Source: Cryptomeria japonica (lineage: Eukaryota > Streptophyta > Pinopsida > Cupressales > Cupressaceae). Taken from it: a stretch of DNA of 64,000 nt. Shown piece after piece: positions 35,261 through 47,338 of the stretch. Both the position numbers and the translations under genes were made by a program. The stretch is from positions 20,710,501 to 20,774,500 of the forward strand of contig NC_081413.1 of NCBI RefSeq assembly GCF_030272615.1, read 5' to 3'. Under the pieces are notes generated by a model, which saw only the letters and a list, made by a program, of their open reading frames with translations, was not told the origin of the DNA and did not search any database. Position 1 is the stretch's first letter; every line of letters begins with the position of its first letter.

Positions 35261-37110
35261 ATAGAGTGCTACTAAGAATCCATTGGTTGAATATATTTAC
35301 ATTATATTGAGAATTTCTAAATGAGTTTTAAGGAACAAACAATAGGAAAAAAATGCATACAACTCTGTAAAACACATAAAATCAATCATATTTGTCTAGT
35401 TGTTCCTGCAGTTTATTTATTGTAAGGATAGATTTATTAATCTACCCATGAAAATTGAGTGTGAAATTCACTTTATATCATCACTTAGCTTCCATCTAGC
35501 ACATTTGAACAACCACAAATATTGGAAGAATTGAAGATTTTCCCAAAAAATGATGAGAATAAACTAACCATCTTCAATTTTTGTGTCATTTCACACATGC
35601 ATGCATACCAATGCGGAAGTGTACAAATAGATCCATAATTTAGAATGTCTTTTGTTTTCAAAATCAATAATCATTTAACTCCTTCATATATAAAGGATGT
35701 GTATTGGTTCTACTTCATAAAATAATGTTCTGATTAAACTACTTGATTTGCATAGAGTGAGTTTTCCTTTGGAAAAGAGTCTTCAAAGTTCTTGGAGAGT
35801 AACAAAATGTGAATATATATCCTCTCCCACTCTTTCTCCAAGTATGAACATTATTTTCTGAAACTCGTATATGAACATTATAATATGATCTCTAATGAAC
35901 CTGGGAAACTAATAAATTAGCCTACCTGCACACTACTAAGTTCCAGAATTATAATTATTTTTTGAAACTTGTAGAGACATTATTTTCAGATAATACAAAA
36001 AAAATATTAAGATAAAAATAGAAGCTTGGAAATAGAAAAAACTAACAAAAAATCAAAATGGGGCATACCTGATCTGGGTGAAACTCCAAATTTTCTAGAA
36101 ACAAAGAGATTACAATGTTCATAAAAGAATCGATTTTATAGTGGCCTGAGCTAAAATCTTTGTATTGCTTATTAGCATGGGCACCACTTTTAACATCAAA
36201 TGCTCATCTCAGGAGCACCTTGCCTGCATAGAAAAGAAATTTGGATTACCCTTAATATCTCTTATTTATTCACCTTTGACTCTTCCTCAATTAATCTTCA
36301 CTCTCCTAGAATAAAATCGTCATTTTTCTTGTAGATACTCCATGTCTGTATACAAATCAAAGGCTTCATTAGAAGGTCATTTAGATAGTCATTCAAATGA
36401 GAGTGAGTTCTATGTAGCAATCACTTTGTACAAAATAAAACCAAACAAATAAATGTAAAACAAAAAACTACTTACCAATTCTAGAAGCCCATATTGATAT
36501 GTTTCCTAATTACGCAAAACACAAAATGACAGCTTTCAATTTGTTCTTATGTAAATTTGCTGTAAACCCAATTGGCAATCATATTAAACGTAGTCCTCTA
36601 GTTTGGAAAGAGTGGTATTAGGCATTGTGTATTTGAAAAAACATTTTTTTACTCTAGCTTTTTCCTTGAGTGGTGTCTTGGTGAACTAACCTGCCCATTT
36701 TCTATAGGCCCTCTTAATGTCTGAGCAGAGGCCTCACCCTCAACATATCATATACTATATTCAATTTCTCATTCAATTAAGAATGAACCCTAGCAAGTTG
36801 TGAATAGAAACCACTTCAATGCGACAGGATTTGTTTCTTTTTCAAGCTATAGGGAGTGTAGAAATTGAAACACTTACCCAAACACGTCCAGCAATGGAGA
36901 ACATAAATTAAATCAGAATGCATCTGCTTCATGCCTTTGTAACCGACTCTTTGCACTTCCATAAGTTTCATATTTTCCACTTCATTTAGATTTGTAACTA
37001 TCTTCAAGTCATTAGTTTTCTTTGTTGTTTATACGAAATATTCCACTTTTATTCTATCCTTCACTCTGTGCTGCAACTTTAGGAATGCCTCTCGATGTAA
37101 TAATTAAAAA
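35261..37110. other. Unassigned AT-rich stretch
   Basis: No supportable gene. The minus strand at about 36060-36235 has an exon-like look (open in places, GT after the putative end), but I cannot match it to a family. Short frames at 35485-35667 and 36816-37007 have no recognisable domain. Confidence 0.4.
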
Positions 37111-37111
37111 A

Positions 37112-37175
37112 ATTAATTACAGATCTTATAATCTCAAATTAATGATTAAAAAAATTAATTACAGGTCTTATAATT
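37112..37175. repeat. Short tandem duplication at the LINE-2 insertion site
   Basis: ATTAAAAAAATTAATTACAG followed by (A/G)TCTTATAAT occurs twice, about 33 bases apart. The second copy contains the left target duplication of LINE-2, so LINE-2 landed at an existing small duplication. Confidence 0.7.
37163..37175. repeat. LINE-2 target-site duplication, left copy
   Basis: AGGTCTTATAATT is repeated at 45968-45980. Its last Ts merge with the T-run that is the poly(A) tail of LINE-2 (37174-37184). Confidence 0.88.
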
Positions 37176-37184
37176 TTTTTTTTT

Positions 37185-38323
37185 GATCGATAAAAGGCCG
37201 AGGCCAAATTTTATTTCTATTATAATAAATATTACATCTTCATTCAGTGTGGGAACCGATAGGAAAGAATGGAGATAAGAAAACCTCCAGTCTAGCCCAG
37301 ATCCTTTACGGGATCAGATAATACAAAAATTTATAAATTTTACAATTCCTCTTTTGAGGGTAGAAGCTGTCTCTTATAATCATTCCAATTTCTTTCTCTA
37401 CATAATTTCTTTGCAAATATTTGCTTGAATGGGTCTATCCTTTCTACCTTGGCGGTGCCTCTGATACCTTGAATATCATCTTTCATTCCTGTCTCCTATA
37501 TCTGCAAAACCATATTACATATTTCTCTGCCAAAGTATTAGTAGCATTGTTTACATAAATGAAATGTAAGCTCATTATACGAATGTATACAACATTCTGC
37601 CCTTTATAGGGGAATTATAGCCTCGCTATCCCTTAGCTTATAACCACCTGAATCTTGTGGGTAACAAATTAAGAGATTAGCCAGGCTACAATTATGCCTT
37701 CTATAAGAAAGAATAATGATCAATCACTATTAGTTCCAACAACATTTCTTAGTAACTTTAAACCTGCAATAAACCAAATTCATCCTTGCCATATCATAGA
37801 TGAGGGGCATAAACCTATATATATGTATATACATATGCATACATATAAGCATTGAAGGACAGAATTGCCGTTTATATATACATATGCATATAAAAATATA
37901 TATGACAGAACAGAAAGAATAGAGACCATATACATATGCATAAGAATATATAATTCCTTCTATATATCTACAAACATCTATATGCCTGAACGTATTCCCC
38001 TTCTTTCATTCAAAATCCCCTTACTCGAGAAACCATGTATTCCATACCTCATATTTCCCATAATATACCCATGAAAGCCCCATATATTTAAGGAAGTAAT
38101 TCATAAGCACAACAGATAAGTTAGACAAATGGGCATCCTGTAAAGAAACCTATAATAACCAAAGATATCTGGTTAGCAACTACCAAAAGCATACGTATTA
38201 GTTCATTGTCTATTATGTTTTCTTTCACTAGCCGATATATAGTAAGCCGAGAGTCAGAAGTCATAAGAAACAAGTTTCCAAATACCCCTATAAAGAAAAC
38301 AAAGGCACTAGGCCTAATAAATC
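37185..38323 (-). other. LINE-2 3' untranslated region
   Basis: No convincing frame. It contains short TA-rich patches with TATGCATA-like steps at 37815-37980. The 3' end reads GGCCTCGGCCTTTTATCGATC before the A tail. Confidence 0.6.
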
Positions 38324-38893
38324 CTAACCAATGTTAGTAGGTGACGCTGGTTCAGCATTGATATTTATTCCCTCCCATTCTAGATAATTCTCGAACCAAT
38401 CTTCTCGCTTTGGAAGTGTTACGTGCAATAGCCAAAGTAGAAATTCCAAGCTTCTTCCAATCTCCTCCCTTCTAGCCTCGAAGTTCCCTGTTTCTCCCAC
38501 ACACAGAATTGGGTATCTAGGTACTGGGCAGGAATTCTCAATCAGGATATCATAATGTTTAGGATGCAGAATTGTTAATTCCTCATCAATGTTGAGCAAA
38601 ACCCTATTAAGGTCTACCAAGATGGAAGGGATAAAGATATTTCTGCAGAGTTATTCTATATGCTCCTTATTCCTATCTACCTGCAGCACCACTGCTATAA
38701 ACATGGTGGCAACATCGCTGATTGCCCTTGTTCTATCCTCGCTGTTGATGTATTCCTTGCCTAAAACCTTCTGAACTACATGAATCACTACCTCCTGAGG
38801 GAATAAGATGATTTCTTTCAATTGCTTCTTAGAGATTTCTCCAATGAATGCCATTTGTCTCTGTGAGCTCTTAAGTCTGATAATAGTGTCCAT
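38324..38893 (-). pseudogene. Extra reading frame in LINE-2 downstream of RNase H
   Basis: From the ATG at 38893 one frame runs 190 codons to a stop at 38324, broken once by a TAA near 38651. Composition is protein-like (for example KREDWFENYLEWEGIN, VVIHVVQKVLGKEYIN). I recognise no domain, membrane segment or zinc finger. It lies inside the LINE-2 target duplications. It may be a captured exon, a decayed ORF3 or an older insertion that LINE-2 carries. Confidence 0.55.
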
Positions 38894-39439
38894 ATTTCAG
38901 ATTTTCAGAGTACCTTCTAAGCCAAGCGATATGCCTGAACTTCTAGAGCTGATGCTATTTAAGAGCCAAAATCCATCATTATAACGAATATTGAGTTATT
39001 ACCTACTTGATATATGAGTGCTTTCATCTGTGTTAACTGCTCCGTATCTTTATTATAAATCAAATCTAAGCTAAAATCTATACAAGTCTCTATTACAGAT
39101 AGTTCTGTAATCCTCCTATAAATAAGCTCTTGTAAGCTTAATAATGAGCAGTACTATCAATTCCAATCTTTTGCTTACGAATCCTACTTAATCATTATTA
39201 AGAGTGTGAAAGACTAATGAGTAATCGGCATGATGTAATATATCCAAATGTGCCTAAGATTTATCAGTACAAGTTGATGCGAGGAAATCTTGAAGCGTGT
39301 CCATAACCCTTACAAAACCCCGAGCAGAGGGGAGAAACCCATTATAAGTAACTATAACTTAGAAGAATAACAATCTTAGCTTCAGATAATATATGATATA
39401 CCTATCAATATGTATCCTGACAATACAATAATCTAAATA

Positions 39440-39548
39440 TTTAAATGTATATTAGAACAAAGTATAAATAGATAAATATAAATATATATATATATATATA
39501 TAAATATATATATATAAGTATATATAAATGTGATGAACTATATACATA

Positions 39549-39595
<47 letters not shown>

Positions 39596-39597
39596 AT

Positions 39598-39634
<37 letters not shown>

Positions 39635-39788
39635 AGAATATATTTATATATATATATAAATATATGTATATAAATATATATTTATAAAGGGGAAGAGGGC
39701 CATTGAAGAAGAGTGCTCTGCAGTCTGTCCTAATATACCCAAATATATAAATATATAAGTTATATATATATATATATATACATATATA

Positions 39789-39831
<43 letters not shown>

Positions 39832-39860
39832 ATATATATATATATGACTATATCTGAGGC
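39440..39860. repeat. TA and CA microsatellite cluster in LINE-2
   Basis: Long (TA)n tracts at about 39480-39590 and 39758-39845 and a (CA)n tract at 39597-39622. The 143-codon minus-strand frame across it consists only of Ile/Tyr/His repeats and is not a gene. Confidence 0.92.
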
Positions 39861-39972
39861 TCTATTATCCACCGTGCCATTATAAAGGATCAGCTACAGC
39901 GGCCTCTAAGAGCTTGGAAATGAAATACTCATAAATGTATAAGGTGAAATGAGACCGGGCTATCCTTACTAT

Positions 39973-42396
39973 TTATTCCGAAGATATTCTCATCCTAAAG
40001 ATGTCCGAGATTCCATCTGCCCCAAGATTGGCTAACTTATCTGCAATAGTATTGCCTTCCCTATAAATATGCTTAACTGAGAATTCTTCAAAGTATTTGG
40101 TCAAATCCAGGATTCGAAGCAATTCTGCTTCCAATTTCCAATTTGACACTTTTCTAGTTCTAACCGCATTAATGGTTAAGGTTGAATCTCCTTCAATTTC
40201 TAGATTTTTAATCTTGAGAGACTTAGCTAGAATCAATCCCTCTCTTAATGCTGTGAATTTAGCCATGTTGTTCGTAGTTTTTCCAATGGGTTTATTAATA
40301 CTAGCCAGTAATGTTCCATCATCTTGGTGGATAGCACAACCTATACCTGCCACTCCAAGATTCCCATGAGATGCACCATCAAAATTTAACTTAGCCCAAC
40401 CCTTTCGTGGTGGCTCCCATTTTGTTAACTTCCTCTCTATTTCAGCCTGACTACCTCCACTCCCTATATATGGAGGAATAATCAAGCCCATCCATTTAGA
40501 TCGTAGTACCTCATCCCATCTGGTTAAGTTAATAGTCTTTTTTTGCATAAGTCTTAATCTATTATTAGTTTTTTCCACTATGGCTGCTTCAATCTTATTT
40601 AGAAGAGATTCTACCCTCATGTTCTTCTCTTTAAAAACTCTCCTGTTTCTCTCCTTCTAAATTTCCCATATGAGAATTGTCGGTGCTATAGTCCATACTA
40701 AATGGTATATATCGTTTGTGTGAGGAGGGTGCTAACTGAGCAACCAGTCTGAAATATCCCTAGGTCTCAGGGTCTGCCAGCCTAGGCTAGAGCAAAGCCA
40801 ATCCCAACAACTTTGACTAAATTTACAATTGAGAAGTAGATGGTTAGCATCTTCTTCCTCTGATTCACATAGAGGGCATCTCGATGGTCCTGAGAATCCT
40901 AATTTGGAAAACCAATCTGTGGTGAGAATCCTTTTTTGGGACGCTGCCCATGTGAAGATTCCAGCTTTAGGAAGACCAATGTTATTCCAACATAAGCTTA
41001 CTGGTATATTAGGATTGGGTATTATCCGTCTGTGTTTTAAGAGTGAATATCCTACTTTAGCTTTATAATTGCCTGAAGAACTACCTGCCCATATTATCCT
41101 GTCTTTCCCACTATGGAATGATAAATGCCTATGCCGCAGATTATTCTAGAGGATTTCCATATCTGCATTTGCCAAGTTCAGTTCATCGAGAGATTTCCAC
41201 TCCCAACCCAAAGCAGGATCATCCGAGTTAAATTTAATGTAATCCTTTACAAACCTGCCCCTGATTGTTTTGCATTGATTAATGACATCTTCGCTTATAC
41301 CTATTTTGTCTAAGGCTGTATAACCCCCCCAAGAGTCTTCCCAAAATAGTGCCTCAGATCCTTCCACAATATCCCATGTAAGATAATTACTGATCACCTC
41401 TCTGCATTCGAGCATAAAGTTCCAAACTTTGGATCCCTTGGGGAAAATCTCTGTCCTAAATATACAATTAGGGTTAGAGTTTGTGAGATATTTAGCCTTG
41501 AGAATTTTAACCCATTTAAGATTAGGTTCTGAGTACATCTTCCAGACTAACTTCGCCCCTAGAGCCCTGTTTTGTTCTCCCAAATCCTTGATGCTAGCTC
41601 CCCCTATATTAATAGGTTGGAAAATTTTATCCCAAGAAATTAAAACAAATTTCTTTTTGTCCGAAGTCATATTCCAAAAGAACTTCCTCATTTTTTTAAC
41701 CATTTCTTGTCTAGCACCTTTTGGTAATTGCTGACAGGACATTCGGTAAATCGGTATTGTTGCCATAATTGCTCTTAAAAGAGTGATCCTCCCTGCCAAA
41801 GAGAGGCATTTGTTCTTCCAAGCATTTAACCTAAGATCCATCTTTTCTAAGATATCTCTCCATAATGAATTAATGTTATTTCCCTTATCCATTGGAATTC
41901 CTAAATATTTACAGGGAAGTTTCCCTTTAGCAAAGCCTAAGATAAGACAAATATCTGTTTCTATGCTTTGAGATGTATTGAAGAAAAAGATCTCTGATTT
42001 TCTCTTATTTACCTCCTGACTGGAAGCTAGTGCATAGATGTCCAATATCCTTTTGAAAGCAATGGCTTCAATCCTGTTTGCACTCCCCATCAGCGTTGTG
42101 TCATCAGCAAACTATTGGTGGGTAATTGCCTCCAATCCCTCTATTATTTTAATGCCTTTAATAACCTGATCCATTCTAGCCCTATTTATGATTCTCCCAA
42201 GAGCTTCTGCCATAATGATATATAAGAAGGGGGATAAAGGACCTCCTTGCCTAATCCCTCTAGATATCTGAAAAAAACCTTCCGGGGTGCCATTGATAAG
42301 TATTGATACCCTGGGTGATGATATGCATTCAAATAATAGGTTAATCCATTGTTTAGAAAACCAAAGGATTCTAAACATTTGCACAGAAATCTCCAA
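39973..42396 (-). pseudogene. LINE-2 ORF2 C-terminal half: RT palm, zinc-binding module, RNase H
   Basis: After a frameshift near 42350 the frame continues with GIRQGGPLSPFLYIIMAEAL and the catalytic FADD (42100-42111), directly preceded by TAG (42112-42114). The zinc-binding module is CPLCESEEEDANHLLLNC (about 40820-40880). RNase H reads KLNFDGASHGNLGVAGIG, then NNMAKFTALREGL and IEGDSTLTINAV, ending HIYREGNTIADKLANLGADG. The Glu expected in the NNMAE position is Lys. Internal stops at 42112, 41146, 40732 and 40657 are all TAG. Confidence 0.9.
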
Positions 42397-44186
42397 TCCA
42401 CTTTATCATATGCTTTTTTAATATCTAATTTAATTAACATAGCAGCTGATCAATTCTATTGTATCGAATGGATGGTTTCTTGGGCAATGATTATGCCATC
42501 GAAGATAGATCTACCAGGCACAAATCCAATTTGTTCCTCTGCAATAATGTATGGGAGGACACCTTTTAATCTATTAGCTAAGTTTTTAGTGAATATTTTA
42601 TATATTGTGTTGCATAAGGATATGGGTCTAAAGTCTTCAAAATTTCCTGATCCCTCCTTCTTTGGAATCAAGGTGATAAAAGTGGTGTTGATCTCCCTCA
42701 AAATACTTCCAGAATTTCTTATAGCTTCCAATGCTTCCACCACCTCCTTACCTATTATGTGCCAGCATTTTTGAAAGAAACACGCAGGAAAACCATCTGG
42801 ACCAGGGGCCTTATCAGGGTTAAGTTGCCCCAATGCTGCTTTTATTTCTGTTTCAGTGAATTTGCTGTTAAGTGCTTTATTTTGATTTTCCGATATTATC
42901 TTGGGAATATTCCTAAGCATTGTTAGCCTTGAATCTATCGAGGAGGATTCTGAGCTAAATAGTGTTTTAGAATGGTCCACTGCTTCTCTAGCAATGTCCT
43001 TTGTATCTTCCAATAGTATGTCGTTATTGCTCATAATCTTGTGAATACTATTAGTATTCCTCCTATTTTTCGTGCTGTTGTGAAAGAATTTGGTATTCCT
43101 ATCCCCATTTTGAAGCCAATTTTCTCTCGATTTCTGCTTCCAAAATATTTCTTCCTTTGTTAACGTCTCCTCATACTTTTCGAGGAGCTCTTTTTCTTTG
43201 AGAAAGTTGTCCTAGTCCATACCATGTCTAAATATTATTTCATTTAGTTCGGAGATCTCTTTTTCTAGTGAAATTTTAGTTTCAAATATGTTACCGAAAA
43301 TTTCACCATTCCATTTCAGTAACTTGCTTTTGATATATTTTAATTTATTGACTAAACAGAACATTTTTGATCCCTGAAACTTCACTTCCGACCACCACTT
43401 GGAGATTAGTTCATAGAAGTCCGAGTTTTGCATCCACATTTTTTTGAATTTAAAAGGACAACACCATGGTGTTGCCTCACCCTCAATGTTGAGGATGATA
43501 GGATAATGATCAGATCTAGATGATGGAAGTAATGATGCTGAAAGATTAACTGATAGATCACTCAGTTTCCCCCTTATTAGAAATCTATCTAATCTTTCTG
43601 CAATTTGTGTAAAACCTAATCTTCTATTGTTCCAAGTATACAGTCCATTACTAGTTTCCATATCTATTAGATTGTATTGTGTAACCCAGTCTCGGAAGTC
43701 TTTTAGGGACTGCGGTTCCCTTCTAATACCCCCCTTCTTTTCTGACAATTTTAAGATAGCATTAAAGTCTCCTCCTAGAATAACTGGAGTAGTGGGGTCT
43801 AACCCCATCACGAAAGAAATCTCAGCCCAAACTCTACACTTTCCAGCATCTAAAACCGGGCCATAAATGTTTATTAGTATAAATGTGAGATTGTTATGTT
43901 TGCTAGTGACTTTTCCTAATAACCAATTTCTGTTTCCTGCTAATGGACAAAATAAAATATTACGCGGGTTCCAAATAATTCCTACACTACTTGAAGTGCC
44001 CAAAGCTTCCACAAATTCACCTCTAAGCATACCTAATTTTCTTTTGAAAGCCTCGGCTTCCTCCTGGGCTAATTTGGTCTCTTGTATAAGAACAATGTCA
44101 TGTTTCAATTTTATAATGTTGTGTCTGATTAGACGCTGCTTGTTAGGGGCATTCATACCCCTAACATTCCATGTCGAGATTTTCAT
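42350..44186 (-). pseudogene. LINE-2 ORF2 N-terminal half: endonuclease and RT fingers
   Basis: The ATG at 44184-44186 overlaps the ORF1 stop as ATGA. The AP-type endonuclease, which nicks the target, shows STWNVRG, LIQETKL, GGDFNAIL, ERLDRFLIRG and SSRSDHYPI (residues about 4-235). RT fingers follow with NPDKAPGPDGFPACFFQ, FRPISLCNTIYKIFTKN, EEQIGFVPGRSIFDG and KLDIKKAYDKVDW. Stops are at 43212 (TAG), 42456 (TAG) and 42450 (TGA). Confidence 0.92.
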
Positions 44187-45910
44187 TGGGTTGTGGGAAG
44201 GCCCTTCCCATTCCCAGCATCAAAGAAGGCTGTTAATTTGCCTTGATCCTTTGCATTCCCATCCTTCCTTCTTAATTCACACAGTGATTTTCTACCCCTA
44301 CTTTTAACTTCTTTAGCACAATCAGATAAACTTTTCCCAGCATAGATATTTTTTATTCCTAAGGTTTGCTGGATATCTTTCCCTTCTTTATCTTCATCCT
44401 CATTCAGTTGAGAATGAACTGCTGAAAAAACATTAGTAGAATAAGGAATGATATCTCCTTCCCTATACTCATTATTGTCTTCCTCATCCATAGAAGCCAT
44501 GAGCTCCTAAATTAGGAACCTCTTCTCAGCTTCCTCTTCTGGGGTAAGATTTTCGATTTCGTTATTATTGAAGACCTCTAAAACTGTAGCAACTCTAGAT
44601 GATACTTCCTCTTGTCCTTCCTCAATTCCCTGTTCCATGTTTTTTATTTCAGGGGTAGATCTCAATGAATCCACCGTATCAGAGTTCCTTTTTGACATCT
44701 CTAATAGGGCTGCTTCTTTAATAGAGTTAGCCTCCTCTATTATTCTGTCTAGGTTATTGATATTCCTTATCTAGTTGGGCTTATCTTCATATGGGAAGAC
44801 CTCTAAGGGTGAAGTAGGTTGAACATTGGGAGAGACCAGGGAGAAGTTTTTATGAAATTCTATTATAGGGTTTTCCTTTCGAACATCTCTTTTAATCTGA
44901 TCTGGATACGATTTTAAGCAGATATCAGTTTCATCTAATTCCCCACTGTAGAAGGTGGGATATATGTTCCACTCCCCCCTATTTGTAGCTATCATGGTGG
45001 CTTTTAAAACTGAAATATTATTGCCTGTTTCAACTAAAATTTTAATATGCTTGCTTAAATCCTTTCTATCCAATCCTTCACAGCCCAAAAAAGTCCCAAA
45101 ATGTTCCCCTATGCATTCTAAGATTTTGAAATTTATACATTCTACTAGTAATGAACCCAAATCAATCCATCTAGGGCATTTAATTAAGATCTGAGAGTAA
45201 GGATCAAAATTCGGCCTCCATTCACAGCATAGGAAGCCATGTCCTTTATAAAATTTTAATTTACCATATAGGATATCATTTTTTGTATTTTGATTTTCGC
45301 ACAGAATTGATAGGAAATTATTTTTCAAGAGAGTAATACTTACCTTTCCGGGATATAGGGCATACCACCAGTTGATAATCTCCTTTATATCTTTTCCAAA
45401 CCCATTCCATTTCACAGATACCCCATTTTGGTTGTAAATGCTCCATTGTGGTTCCATTAATTTCGACGGTATGTTACATATTGTCCTCTGCTTAATCTCA
45501 GGTTTGGGTTTGAAAACCCTAATTTTCCCGAGTGGAACAAGATTAGCCCCAGATGCTAGAGATTGCCTTGTCTGGTCAAATTTGTCCCTATTGGAATTTA
45601 ATGAGACATCTTGAAGCTTGCCCATCTTCCTTTTAGTTTTTTTTGAATAAAAGACCTGCCATTTCCCATCTGTAGAAAGCGCATTTGCTTCGGTTTTGCC
45701 TGCCCTGAGTTCTTCTTTTTTCCCTGTTCTACCCTGCCCGAAAGTCGATATCCACCTTGCATTCAATGTATTATTTGCATGCGTTTCTGATGCGTGGCGT
45801 TTCTTACATGGCGGGCTAAAGACAGTAATGCTTTTCGGGCATGTGGCAAAAACTTGTCTGCGCCCTCCTAACAGATTGTGTTTATTAATCGCTGCTTTTT
45901 GATTTCGCAT
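44183..45910 (-). pseudogene. LINE-2 ORF1, DUF4283-like RNA-binding protein
   Basis: From the ATG at 45908-45910 one frame runs about 575 codons to TGA at 44183-44185, broken by TAG at 44771-44773 and 44507-44509. Residues about 145-310 match the DUF4283 layout seen in plant LINE ORF1 (LYGKLKFYKGHGFLCCEWRP, then CPRWIDLGSLLVE and IGEHFGTFLG). No CCHC knuckle is visible. The N-terminus is basic and the C-terminus is acidic. It would coat the element RNA. Confidence 0.83.
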
Positions 45911-45967
45911 TTTCGCTTATTAAATTGTCTTATGTTATTGTGCTATAGTTGTATTATTATTTTGTAT

Positions 45968-45980
45968 AGGTCTTATAATT
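45968..45980. repeat. LINE-2 target-site duplication, right copy
   Basis: AGGTCTTATAATT, identical to 37163-37175. It marks the 5' end of LINE-2. Confidence 0.88.
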
Positions 45981-47062
45981 TCAAATTACTTGATAGAATT
46001 TTAATTTTTATAAAAGCTTGCATGAAGGAATCTATTTTCAATAGAAGGGATGCAACCAGGCCTAGAATTTGATGACCACCCTTGCCTGCCGTATGAATTT
46101 TTAATGACGGTATAATAATTCTAATGCCTTTAATTTTACGTTTATAAAAAATGTAAAGTGTAAATTTTTTTAATTTGTGAATAGTTTAATATAAATTTTT
46201 TAAGCTTCACAACTTCACAGAATTGAAGTTCCAATAAAATTCAATTGGAGTGAAAACAAATAATTCCATCAAAAAAATTAAAAATTAAAAAAACAATGAT
46301 AAATTAGTAATGTACTAAAAAATCTTAAATTTACTTGTAAGTTTCTAAATTCACACCCAAAAATCTTGTTTATTATAAAAATAGAAACCATTTTAGATTT
46401 TTTTATTAGAACATTTTAATAAATTAGAAATGATTATATCTTATCATTTCAATCATTGGAAGTTTCCTATATTGATATTTAAGACAATCTTATAAAAAAT
46501 ATTAAAAAATAAATTGACAAAGTTTCTAAATTTATATAAGAAAAACATACTAAAAATTCATATAAAATTAGAAATTATTATATCTTAATACTACCATTTT
46601 AAAATATTCTAAATAAATTCATATATTTATAATAAACATTGTATAATAATATATATCAATATGTATTACATATTATAATTTTTTACGACTTAGTAATAAT
46701 TCAAAATGTCATGTATACGGTTTGTGGAAAAAATAACATGTATAATAATTTTAAATGTCATGTATACTATCTAAAAGTGCAAAACCCTTCTCTCAAGCCC
46801 TGCAATTGCTAGTTATATAGATCCTCAAATTTCTTTGTTGAAAAGAATCTATTTATCTAACTTGTTGGTGAAGCGATTCTAATTTGCAGACTTACATTCT
46901 TCGCAGAACTCTTTTAGTCTAAGAAAGTTGATGCACATTATCACATTTATGTATGTCTTAAATTTCCATCAATTGTGATTTCATATATACAATCAAAATT
47001 TTAAAATTATATAGGTTAACATCATATCATTTCTTATGAAATTTTTTGGATTTGATTGTATG
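45981..47062. other. Unassigned AT-rich stretch
   Basis: No gene or repeat recognised. It may include promoter or intron sequence of the coiled-coil gene that begins to its right. Confidence 0.45.
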
Positions 47063-47072
47063 TTTTTTTTTT

Positions 47073-47198
47073 CATTAACATTTTGATTCACACTTCCTGA
47101 TTCATCTGATGAATGAAAAGAATTTCAAATATTTTTTTCCCATCAACATTTCGAATCACACTCCCTGATTCATCATCAAGATGAAAAGAATTCCAAAA
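47073..47198. repeat. Dispersed hairpin motif, copies 2 and 3 in tandem (69-bp period)
   Basis: ATTAACATTTTGATTCACAC and ATCAACATTTCGAATCACAC start the copies. Stems are GATTCA/TGATTC (47085-47103, one mismatch) and GAATCA/TGATTC (47153-47171, perfect). Both copies continue with ATGAAAAGAATT(T/C)C. They lie about 50-170 bp before the coiled-coil reading frame. Confidence 0.65.
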
Positions 47199-47244
47199 AT
47201 CAATAACAAGCAGGTAAAATGTAAATCTCAACCTTTGAACAAAT

Positions 47245-47338
47245 CAAGGAAGTTCAAATAGTAACATGCTAACTAATAAAGGTGACTGTACCAAGGAAGT
47301 TCAAATAGTAACATGCTAACTAATAAAGGTGACTGTAC
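47245..47338. repeat. Perfect tandem duplication, two units of 47 bp
   Basis: Units 47245-47291 and 47292-47338 are identical (CAAGGAAGTTCAAATAGTAA...). Zero differences suggest a recent event or an assembly join. It sits at the 5' edge of the coiled-coil frame. Confidence 0.88.

Larger units (their letters stand above)
37176..45967 (-). mobile_element. LINE-2, apparently full-length non-LTR retrotransposon
   Basis: 8.8 kb between 13-bp target duplications, with an 11-base A tail at the 3' end. It has ORF1, an ORF2 with endonuclease, RT, zinc-binding module and RNase H, an extra reading frame, a long TA/CA microsatellite and a long 3' region. The first ATG lies 57 bp from the 5' end, so the 5' UTR is very short or slightly truncated. 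Plant L1-type LINEs are usually shorter; the surplus is the 2.8 kb after RNase H. Confidence 0.9.

Noticed and set aside
39441-39872. 143-codon minus-strand frame
   Set aside because: It is a translation of TA/CA microsatellite (Ile, Tyr and His repeats).
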